Shown here in pieces: positions 47,528-56,567 of a DNA stretch of 64,000 bases. The translations under genes were made by a program, and so were the position numbers. A model generated the notes under the pieces. It did not search any database, was not told where the DNA came from, and saw only the letters and a program-made list of their open reading frames with translations. Source of the DNA: Bilabrum cf. latius. Lineage: Eukaryota > Bigyra: Bicosoecida > Bigyra > Bicosoecida. The stretch covers positions 310,001 to 374,000 of the forward strand of contig OZ237762.1 of NCBI GenBank assembly GCA_965178125.1, written 5' to 3'. Positions within the stretch are counted from its first letter, which is position 1. Every line of letters starts with the position of its first letter.

Positions 47528-49178
47528 GGCCTCCTCCAGTGGACGAGGAGGAGGACCCTAGCCCGGTGGGGGTCTGGCGGTCCGTGTCAGACTCTGTGAT
47601 CTTGGGGTAGGCGAGGGCGCTCTTGTGCTCCAGCTCGTGCTTCTTCGACTACAGCTGGCTCTGCCCGCCGTAGGAACCACCCGGCGGATCAGACCCATCT
47701 GGCTCTCCTGCAGGCCTGGTCCCAGCAGCCAGTTGCACCCCCCCACCCCGGGGTACACCCCCGCTGCCCCCACTCGGGGGCATTCTGGTGGAGGGGAGTC
47801 GAAGGGAGGACGAGGAGAAAGCGGCGTGCTTCCTCTGCTCAGAATCCATGTCTGCAGCTGTGGCAACGTGTGACGAGTGGTTGCGCCTGCCAGCATCACG
47901 TTCGCCGCCAGCAGCTGCTTCAGTCCCATCGTGGTGAAACGACTGCCTTCCCTTTGTTGACTGTGGCTGCCTACCGGCTGAGGCAGCATCCGCCCCGCTT
48001 GAGTTATCCAGGCTGCTCCTGCTCCTGGACCTGGATCCGTTGCCATTGCTATTTTCCATGCCCTAGACATCGCCTGCTCCACTGGTGGAGTGGCGGCGCC
48101 GGCGGCGAGTCGCCGCGGCGCCAGTCCCGCTAGCGCCTGCCTTTAGTTCCGCACCGCTGCTTGCGCTTCCGCTGCGGCTGCGTCCCCCGCTGCGATTGGA
48201 CCGCACGCTGCGAGACGATTCGCCGCGCTTTCCACTGGCAGACCGTCCTCCGCCTCGCGACGGACTGGACTGTCCCAAATCTTGTTCGTCGAAACGACGG
48301 CTCACTCCCATGTACTCATAAAAGCGCCCAGATGTGCTTCTTCGATTGTCGTTGCCTGAGCGCGGGCTTTCTGCGCCCTTCGCGAATTGCGGCGAATCGA
48401 TGAGGGTTCTCGCGGCTCGGTGCAACAGTCGGCGTGTGTGCAGCAGCCTGCGGCGATACGCGTAATGCCTCGTCGCAAATAATACCCACGGGATACCAAC
48501 CTAAAGAATCAGCACGGCGCCAATAAAGAACGCCGCTCGGAGCCAGAAGAAGGCCGGTATGGACCGCATTATTTCGCTCCGCTCGGTCAATGTCACATTG
48601 CCGGGTGCCGCCTGCAGGCTCGCAGCTCGAATGCCTCCTCGAAACACAGAACCACCTATTGCGTATCCCCACCACATGGCAGGGGAGTAGCCCCCTCCCA
48701 TGCACGCGGCGTACCACCGAAAGGTCTGTTGCCAGTGGCTGAGCCCCTGACTGAGCCCTACCACGACCGATCTCCAGTGCTTCGTCGACTCCTGTCCGGA
48801 GTATCCTAGAGCACACATACTACCAACCAGAAGTGCGAACGTGAGAGCAAACACAGTGTCGAACAAGCGCTAGTTAGTGACAGACGGGCACGCGAATCGA
48901 GTCCAACATCGCTTGGAACCAGCAGCACGGGGCTCATCCTCTCCATCTCCATTTCCATCGTTGATGAGGGGCTACTCATTCAAGTCCTGGCCATCTAGAC
49001 GAGTCCGCGTGCCATCTCGCATGGTATCGAGCGCGAGTGTGGGTACGTTGAGCGCTGCTTCGCCGTCATCTCCAGCTCCGGATGACCCTCGAATAGCGGC
49101 GTTTGACGGCGCGTTGTTCGCTGGTATAGCGTCTGTAGTCTGCATGTACACTTCCTCTCGCTTGGACTGTTCGTTCAT
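41643..49178 (-). CDS. Giant polytopic membrane protein with two polyglutamine tracts and 19 in-frame TAGs
   Basis: From ATG 49178 to TGA 41643-41645: 2,511 residues in one frame, broken only by TAG at 48972, 48870, 48501, 48063, 47649, 47514, 46794, 46311, 46086, 46020, 45960, 45387, 45351, 45096, 43917, 43743, 43722, 43095 and 42789. Membrane helices near the N-terminus (FDTVFALTFALLVGSMCALG; AAFFIGAVLIL-TAG-VGIPWVLF), then about 1,000 disordered Ser/Gly/Arg/Gln-rich residues, a Cys cluster (CGSCQRW...CCGYC...CCDACC), at least six helices between 45150 and 44270, another disordered stretch, and a C-terminal helix (MIICFVVVAATTAAFWF). The frame stays open upstream to 49616, and a splice near 49240 is possible, so the N-terminus is unsettled. 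No known family; a channel, transporter or sensor is conceivable. The last eight codons derive from the duplicated segment. Confidence 0.72.
46263..46313 (-). repeat. Polyglutamine tract: TAG followed by 16 CAG codons
   Basis: In the giant gene's frame, TAG (46311-46313) is immediately followed by sixteen CAG codons. A TAG as the first unit of a CAG run is what a CAG-to-TAG change within a glutamine tract would leave. Confidence 0.95.
47490..47528 (-). repeat. Polyglutamine tract with TAG in its interior
   Basis: In frame: eight CAG codons, then in coding direction a TAG at 47514-47516 followed by four more CAG. A Thr/Gln alternation (ACG CAA) precedes the tract. The TAG is flanked by Gln codons on both sides. 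Confidence 0.95.
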
Positions 49179-49496
49179 GTACACGAACCGAGGTATTCGA
49201 TCGAGTGGCGCGTGCGCATCCACAGAACGCACCAACTTACACGTAGTTCTTGTACGAGTTGGTGGACTAGCGAAAAATGCCTGCGATACTGACTGTAGAA
49301 TATGAAACAAGTGCCAAGGTAGGAGAATACCGCTGCGACTGAATCTCGTAGGCCGTCTCAGGCGGCACCGCCGGTGCTGGGTTCGCCACCCGCGCATGCT
49401 TGGTGCGTCTGTCCTGCACTGCCGTAGTTGGCAGCCAGCAGGAGATGCAGACAATTTATCAAATTTGAACGAACCTGATTGGCAGAGCCACTTCAA

Positions 49497-49816
49497 AAAG
49501 TGCGCCTTGGTATCCGCCCAGCGGCAAGACTAGACTCCCGAACGTTTGCTTTGGCACAAGCAAACAAAAGCCGAAGAAATCCGGTAATTTCCCGAAGACA
49601 GCCGCAAAGGTTCTCACTGTCAGATATGATAATATATTCCACTCCTGTAGACGTATAATATGGGCTGTATCAGTGGTTCAGCACATGTTGTGCGATGGTC
49701 GCTGTTGGTCGCAAGCCAGTGCGCTCGGCCAAAGGTCTGGTTTGTGTGGAAGTAACGCGTCATTATAGCTGCTCGTGGCGACCACCACCCAGCTCTTCCG
49801 TTCACTACAAATATAC
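49497..49816. promoter_or_regulatory. Shared upstream region of the giant gene (-) and the phosducin-like gene (+)
   Basis: About 320 bases between divergent genes. No recognisable TATA box or repeated site was found. It may include 5' exon sequence of the giant gene, whose frame remains open to 49616. Confidence 0.35.
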
Positions 49817-50775
49817 ATGTCAAACGTAGGATGTAAGCAAATTTTGCAGATAGTGTTGCTTCGCTGTTCGGAACTTCCGGTGCGGGCTTGCACCATTGGG
49901 TTTTCATCCTGGTTTCACGGTGCATCAAGACCTGGCCTTTGCTCGCAGCGTCTGTGTCATACCGGCGAGCCGAGGGCGAGTCTACCGAATGGGAAGATTT
50001 GCAACGCAAGTATGGCAACTTACCGCCGAAGCCAAAGAAGAAAAAATCGCCCAAGGCAGACGAACCGGACATGACTTCGGTGCCCGAAGGCGTGATGAGG
50101 CTTACCGAAGCTGGCTCGTCGGCTTTGAAGGTGGAAGCGCTGGAAGACAAATCAGAATTTGCTGATGATAGGGAAATGGAAGAACTTCGCAGGCGAAGAC
50201 TCGCAGATTTGAAAGCAATGGCCTCGAAGAGACGTTTTGGTTCTGTGACGGAATGCGACCGCGCTGGATTTGTGGTAGAAGTGACCGAATCCAGCAAAGA
50301 AGGCGGTGGACAGTGGGTTGTTGCGTAGCTGTACAGTCCTACGGCGCCTGCGTCGCGTTACATGGATGAGATTGTCGCTGTTCTCGCCCGGGAGCACTCT
50401 GGCACGAAGTTCGTGCGAATCCGCGCCCAGGACTGCATCCCAGGATACCCAGACAAGAACGTGCCCACATTGCTGCTTTATTTCAACGGCAAAATGCAGC
50501 AGCAGCTGGTGGGAACGGGAGAGTACGGCAGCGGTGCCCCCACGAAGGATTCGGTCGAGTGGGTGCTCGCCCAGAGGCGCGTGCTCAAGACAGACATGAC
50601 CGAGGACCCCAGATCTGGCATGGCTTCCGCAGGGGGTTCCGGAGCAGGCAGCAGTGGATTCGCTGGGTTCGGGGGCTCTGGAGGGGGGAAGATGACGATG
50701 GCGATCGGCCGCGGCGGAGCTGGCAGGAGGCGGGGCGGGGACGAGGACGAGGAGGACGACGACGATGACTTTTGA
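49817..50775 (+). CDS. Phosducin-like protein (PhLP2/3 type), thioredoxin fold
   Basis: Cochaperone of the CCT chaperonin for actin and tubulin folding. Exons 49817-49832 and 49949-50775; the 116-base intron (GTAAGC...TCGCAG) joins MSNVG to the TEWEDLQRKYGNLPPK motif that opens this family. 280 residues, stop TGA. A helical N-domain (EMEELRRRRLADLKAM) is followed by the thioredoxin-like domain: GQWVVA-TAG-LYSPTAP, VKFxxI-type strand (TKFVRIRAQDCIPGYPDKNVPT) and LLLYFNGK, then a Gly-rich linker and an acidic DEEDDDDDF tail. TAG 50326-50328 lies in strand 'WVV.hLY', where relatives carry His or Gln and nearly always continue with Leu-Tyr. Ending translation there would delete the whole thioredoxin domain. 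Confidence 0.9.
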
Positions 50776-50867
50776 GCTGTGCATACCGATCGCGATGTTT
50801 TTTGTATATGCCATCATTTGGTCTGGACGCGGCGAATGTGAATAAATAAGCAGAAAGCACTGATCTA

Positions 50868-51983
50868 TCACTGTGAGTCGTCGCCACCACCCTGGACCAT
50901 TGCCGCCGAGCAGGTGCCCCCAGTGCCGTTCACCAGAAGGCCAGCGCCGTGCTTGGCAGTCCATGTCATAGAGGCAGGCATGCTCTCTGGGACGATGTGC
51001 AGCGGAAAATCGTACCATGTCTCGAAATCGGCCTCGTCGAGCAAGTGCTCCGCGCTCGCTCCCGCTCGAGAGGCTGCTGCTCGCACGCCCCGGACATCCT
51101 GCATTGTTCCGGCGCAGAAGGCCAAGTCAGATGTTTCTCCGCCCTGTTGGGTGTTGAATATCTTTCCAGCTTTCACTCCAATGGGAGGCAGCACTTTCTG
51201 GAGCGTGTAGACGACCTTGTCGAAGCCCGTGCCGTTCGGCATGTGCAGGCTGTAGTCCAGGGGGCAATCGGCCCAGTACACCTCCAGATCACGGCCCAGC
51301 CTGTTTTTGATTGCTGCCTTAAGCACCGAGATCGCGTCACCGATCTGTCCTAGGCCCCCTGGCCCTTGGTCTTTCTGATAGGTTGGATCGCAGTGGTAGG
51401 GGCCCGCGGCGAAGTGTGGCAGAGCATCAATCAGACCGATCGCCACAGGCGTTCCGCTCGCCCTCTCAATAGCGGGAAGCAAAGCCTCGAGGTACTCGGC
51501 AGCCTGCTCTGCTACGTCAGCGAAGGTCCAAGCAGGGTGCATGCTCTTGCATTTGGGCCCAGTCATGGTTCTCGAGAAGATAGACTCTAGCATGAACCGA
51601 TCGATCCTGCCGCCGGCTGCTAAATAGAGTGACAACTGGGCCAGAGTCTCATTTGCGGTTGCCGTTCCGGGGCAAAGATACCCTCCAGCTTCGACAGAGA
51701 CTTGAATACGCCGTCCCATGGAAGAGCGCATGAACTGTGCAATCGAAGCAGCCTGGGTGACGTTCAGCTTTGCAAATAGACGCTCATGCCAGTGATATCC
51801 CCCGTTTGACTCGGAGAGCAGCTAAAATGTCGAAGGCCATTGCGTGTTTACGGATTGCTCGGACAGCACGTGACGCAGCTCAGCGCCTGGATCCGCCCAC
51901 TTCTGCAAGTCTGGGCCCATCCATATGCGACTAGCAGTTGCGCAATGAAGTAGTATAGCAGTAACGCACGCAGCTTGCTGCAT
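50868..51983 (-). CDS. Secreted protein of unknown function, possible TIM-barrel hydrolase
   Basis: 371 residues from ATG 51983 to TGA 50868-50870. Signal peptide MQQAACVTAILLHCATA. Alternating strand-like and helix-like segments (RIQVSVEAGG, PVAIGLIDALPHFA, DLEVYWADCPLDYS, SMPASMTWTAKHG) suggest a TIM barrel with aromatic and acidic residues at strand ends, as in glycoside hydrolases, but no family signature is certain. NVT, NGT and NET give several N-glycosylation sequons. In-frame TAG at 51822-51824 (residue 54) lies between the signal peptide and the body (QWPSTF-TAG-LLSESNGG), so a standard reading would separate them. Convergent with the phosducin-like gene (92 bases apart). Confidence 0.6.
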
Positions 51984-52227
51984 TTATATGCTCGTCTGGT
52001 CAAAGGGTTTTGATGGGAGCGTCTGCTTCGTGCAATGTCAATTGGATTCGTCACGCTGCTGGGCCCAAACTGCAACTGCAAGTGCGCTCCGCTTCTCCGG
52101 GCCTTTCGAGTGTAGCCAAATATATGTGCATCCCTGGCTAGAACGTGCACTCAAACAAGTAGATACTTTATACTTATTTGCCATGCATCAACAATCGACA
52201 AGCCGATTCTCACCGCCGCAGGGACCC

Positions 52228-53574
52228 TCATGCCTGGAAGAACCAAGTATCGTACTTCTAAATGTCGGGCTGCACGTCAACTCCGCCGTAGAGGAGCACA
52301 CCGCTCGCCACACCCTCGGGAGAAGACGCACCGGCCCCGCTCCACACGGTTGCCGCACTCGAGTACGCCCGGGCGCTCGGGGCACCCGCCCCCGAGGAGC
52401 CCCCCGAGGACGACGAAACGGGGGCAGTTGCACCGGACACGTGCTCCCAGCGCACACCGAGTCCCGCGACCCAAGCAGCCGGCATGGAGCCGGGCACGTG
52501 CAGCAGCCACGTGTCCTCAAACACCTGCCCCTGGGCGTCGGCACCGCCGAACAGGAGCAGGGCAGTATCGTTGCCGAACCTCTTGCCGCCATGCCCGGCC
52601 ACGCGCAGGCTTGCCCCCACGCGACCCTTCGGCGCCCCCATGTTGGGGTCCGGGGTCACTCCCCCCGTGAGGTTGGCCCACATGAACTCTCCCAAAGAGT
52701 ACATCCACAGCTCCTGGCTCACAGCCCCCTCGGGGTTCTGGCCCCCGAAGACCACGAGGGCGGGGTGCGACTCCCCCGCGGGCCCGCCCCCCTGGCCCCT
52801 TCCGATCTGGGGCACAACGGCGGCGGCGGGCTGGACCGATGGTCCCGGCTGCTTGGGGTATCCCGGCGGTGGGTTTCCGTCGTTCAGCAGGTGCGCCTCC
52901 CGCGTGCCCAGGTCAAGCATCCACGCGTCGGCGAGAGCCGCGGTCCCGTTGAAGCCCCCGAATAGGATGGCGTAGGGGCCCTTTGTTCCCTGGATGGGCG
53001 ACCAGTCAGGGTCGGCGGCTTCCACGGGGACCAGCGCATGACCCGCACGAGGGCCGGGGGTCCCAGCGCCCGATCCACCCGGCCGTAGGGGCGCACTCGT
53101 CCAAGTGGCCGCGGCGTCAGGGTCGTCAGAGGCGAGCGAGAGGAGCCAGGAGCCGCCGTCGGGGCCTGTGGCTGTATTGCCGCCGTACACAAATACAGAA
53201 TTACCGAACGTTCCATCTGAAGTCCGTTTGTTGGCAGCCCGGGTCGCTTGGGAGTACACGCGGGGTGATGGGGCCGTGCTGGGCTCGGCCACGTCATGGC
53301 TGCCCCATGTTGCACTCCCGTTCACGGACCCTACAGTGACAGACACGACTGCATTCACGGTCGGAGATGTTGGACATGTACCTAGTGAACCTCCAAAAAT
53401 GACGAGTTCGGGCTGCTGGTCTGCCTTTGTTGGCAAGACCACGGCTGAAGCGCCGGATCGCCCGTGCGGGGAATTGGGGGCGGCTAGTTCGGTCCACCCA
53501 GACGCAGACAACCCGCTCTTTACGAGACAAACGGAAGCAACCAATCCTAAGAATTGATATGATCGCAACTTCAT
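52228..53574 (-). CDS. Secreted kelch-repeat protein
   Basis: 448 residues from ATG 53574 to TGA 52228-52230. Signal peptide (MKLRSYQFLGLVASVCLVKSG). Kelch blades with GR.GASAVV, LVIFGGSLG, VFVYGGN, AILFGGFNG...DAWMLDLGT, LVVFGGQN...ELWMYSLG, LLLFGGAD...EDTWLLHV and LLYGGVD. The last blade is completed only by reading through TAG 52258-52260: DVQPDI-TAG-KYDTWFF supplies the terminal 'nDtW.f' strand that closes a kelch propeller. Kelch propellers bind proteins or carbohydrates; sequons suggest the secretory pathway. Divergent from the EF-hand gene. Confidence 0.86.
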
Positions 53575-53982
53575 GGTATTTAAAAGAGGATCTCGGAAGA
53601 AATTGTGGACCGAACGTAGTTGCAGTTGCATTGTGGCGTGTAGTTCAGTGATCTGTATTTACACCGGCGGTTCTAACTTCTCAACGGATCCCGAAGGTTG
53701 CGCCAGCGCGCTAATGCACAGGTCCTGTCACAAAATGGCAGGGTATAACAATGACGGGGCTCCCAGGTGTCTTGTTGGTAACTGGTAGGAGGAGCGGGTT
53801 TTGAAAGTGAGAAGTGCGGTCATGCGACCCGGTTGCAGCCTGACAAGTTCCACACCACCTGTTTGCCTTCGTCCGTGCTGGCTACTGCACGTATTCGACA
53901 CACCGTGATTTAATTTTCGCTGATTCGCACGTCGCAGGACCTCACTGGTGTTGCTCGTCTCACTACAAGTGGAGATAAAACA
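53575..53982. promoter_or_regulatory. 408-bp divergent intergenic region (kelch -, EF-hand +)
   Basis: Contains the 5' flanks of two genes. No open frame of note and no clear core-promoter element or repeat. Confidence 0.4.
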
Positions 53983-55986
53983 ATGTCAACGTCCAAGCGT
54001 GTTATGCCGGCCGATGGTGTAAGGTCTTAATGACATGCTGCGATGTTTCACGCCCATGCAGTGTTGCCGCCTTTTTGCATTCGATCATAAGCTGTAGTCT
54101 CATCGTCTGGCGTGCGCCCCACTCCCAATCCGCAGTCTCTGCGAGGCATCAAGAGCACGGCTTAGGAGACGCTCGACTACACGCAGTACAAGCACGTGGC
54201 CGCAGTATCCAGTGAGGGTCCCAGGGCCCGTCGCCAGCGGGCCATGCTGGCTCGCCAGGCAGAGCAGAGAATTGCCGAGCGCACGGCCAACATGCGCGCG
54301 AGCCTGCGGTCGGACACTCGCTACCAGACGAGCACGCAAGAGGCGCTCCCCACGTTCGGGGGGGAGGCCTACGACCCCTCCAAGATAGGAAGGAGGGTCA
54401 TGAAAACGCTAGAGGGCAAGGAACTCGCTCCCGGTTGTCGGGACGAGGAGTTTCTCGCCGGGTTTCACCTCAGCAAGATGAGGCCAAAGCTCACTGCAGA
54501 GGAGCACCGGAGGGTGAGGGACATCGCCAGCGGAACCGGCGCCGCGTCAGCGGGCCCCGGTGGCGAGATGCCGGTGACCCTGTACTCTCAGCGTCTCTCC
54601 GAAGGCGTGTTCCCTGGGACAGCAGCCAAAGGGGGCAACCCCTTCGCCCGCTCCGCCGAGTTCTCCACGGACGTGCGCGAGCCCACCAAGCAGCACGCTT
54701 TGGCCACGGACACGTTCGATGAGAGCCAGCGGGGCTCCTTGCGCTCCCTGGAGCACACCGGAGTGTCCGTCCGTGCCCCCGCGGCCGACCTCAGCAGGGC
54801 GCAGGTGCTGCGGTCGCTGAGGAGGAGGGTGAGGGCGGCGCACGGCCCGCTGGGCATGCTCGGGGTGGTGACGGAGATTCGCAGGTGCGACGGGTTCGCG
54901 GCCCGCGCGGCGCCCCGAAGCACGGACGCGATCGCGATGAGCAGCACGCTCAGCGGTGCCGCCAGGGCGGCCGCAGGGGGCCGTCTGGCGGGCCGCGATG
55001 CGGACGGGCGCCTGTCGTGGGAGGAGCTGAGCGAGGCTATGAGAAGGGCGGGCGTGCCTCTGCCTGGTGCCGAGCTGCGGGCGGTGCTTGCGTGTTTGGA
55101 CACCTCTGGAGACGGCAAGGTGTCACCCGAAGAGGCAGAGGAGGCCGTGGTGGGCACGGGTGAGATCGGCGCCTGCAACCTAGAGGGGGCGCTGGAGGCG
55201 GCCAGGGAACAAGTGCTGGGGCGGTTGGACGCGGCGGGCACCGGGCGCGTGCCAGTAGAGGCCGTGCTGCGCATGTACAGCCCCGGCAGCGACCCGGCCG
55301 TGCTTGCGGCGGCCAAGGCCATGAGCGGGGCAGCGGCGGCGGCACCCGGGGCCCGGAGGCGGGGCCCTCCGGGAGGCAGCAGCAGGGGGGCGGCGGGGGC
55401 CCTAGGTATCGGTGGGGGCTCCGCGCGCGCCCCCGCGGCGTCCCGCGAGGACACCGCCTCGACGGGGGTCTCGATGCGGCAGGCCCTGCAGGCTGTGAGC
55501 GCCTTCCTGTCGCCTCCCGAGAGGCCCGTCAGGCACGTGCCCGTGGACGAGGTGCGGCACATGATCGGGGTGCTATGCAGCGCGTACGCGTGGAGGGATG
55601 ACCCCGAGGAGGGGGGGATGCTGGGGAGGTACCTCGCGGGGTGCTGGGGCTTGCGGGTGAGGGAGGAGGACGTGCGGGCGCTGGCGGGTGTGACGAGTGA
55701 GAGGGGCAGCGAGTCCAAGGAGGGCGGGGGTTCTTCTTCTTCCTCCTCCTCCTCGTCCTTTGGTGGGCTCGGGGAGACGGGTGCTAGTAGCTTCAAGGTG
55801 GCAACGGGGAGGGGGGCAAGCACGGGCCGCCGTCGCCGCGTGCTGGTGCACCACCACGACGCTACGGAGGAGGAAGTGACGATCTTCGATGACGTGGGCC
55901 TGCTACCTGCGGACGAGCCCGCACTCCGCGCGAAGCTTCGGCTCGCGGGGATCAAGAGCGTGCACAGTGCCGTTCTGCTGGACTGA
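53983..55986 (+). CDS. EF-hand calcium-binding protein
   Basis: 628 residues; exon 1 (53983-54018) encodes only MSTSKRVMPADG, then a 117-base intron (GTAAGG...CCGCAG), then 54136-55986 ending in TGA. Two adjacent EF-hands: a degenerate loop near residues 296-307 (RDADGRLSWEE) and a canonical one near 334-345 (DTSGDGKVSPEE) with Asp, Ser, Asp, Gly and terminal Glu at the ligand positions. The N-terminal part is basic and helical (RARRQRAMLARQAEQRIAERT) with DPSKIGRRVMKTLEG, reminiscent of axonemal EF-hand proteins, but I do not recognise a named family. TAG 54163-54165 sits in the ninth codon after the splice (IKSTA-TAG-ETLDY). Confidence 0.75.
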
Positions 55987-56088
55987 GATGAAGAGCCTCT
56001 CGATAGAAGAGGCTGCTGCTGCTTGACATTGAATCAGCCTACGAGTATGCGCTATATTAACTCTGTATCAACAAGATCATTCTATACA

Positions 56089-56439
56089 TCACTGTCCTGC
56101 TGCGTCTCCGGACTGCTGAGGTAACAATCGCCTGAACTCTTCCTGCGCGAGCTCGTGTGCTTGGACGTACTTAGGCACGCACCTATCAATGCATGTCAGC
56201 TCTCCTATCTCCAACTCGCCCAGCTTTACCTTTGGTGTAATGCACTTCTTGAAGCACACTCGCAGTATTCTGCGGGCCAAAATCGAGACGTGAGGCGCAC
56301 CACGAAGCAATGTGCCGGGTGGACGACTGGGTGTCGCATTCCGCTCGCTCTGTAGCTCTCACCGTGTCTGCATGTCCTGCAGAGACTCCATTTCAATCTG
56401 GCTGAATGCCTTGATGTCCTCAGTCGACATTTTCGCCAT
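56089..56439 (-). CDS. Mitochondrial small Tim chaperone, Tim10-like
   Basis: Intermembrane-space chaperone that carries membrane proteins to TIM22. Two exons, 56439-56363 and 56269-56089 (93-base intron GTGAGA...CCGCAG), 85 residues, TGA. Twin CX3C motif CFKKC...CIDRC with KLGELEIGE between and YVQAHE after it; LQDMQTRI before it. Length and spacing fit Tim10 best; Tim9 is the second choice. No in-frame TAG. Its 5' end is 128 bases from the divergent BTB gene. Confidence 0.88.
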
Positions 56440-56567
56440 GGCTACGGGGTGCTCGTCGAAGTCGCAGTTGCCTCTTGGATGCCTCACGAGCCTCGTGAGA
56501 TCGGAGCCGATGCCAGGCCTGGGTCGCAGCACGGGATCTATTCCGTGCCAACAGCTAGGTAAAGGCC

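Noticed and set aside
24227-50328. UAG translated as leucine or tyrosine
   Set aside because: TAG columns oppose Glu, Arg, Asp, His and Gln in ARM repeats and fall inside polyglutamine runs; hydrophobic or aromatic residues do not fit.
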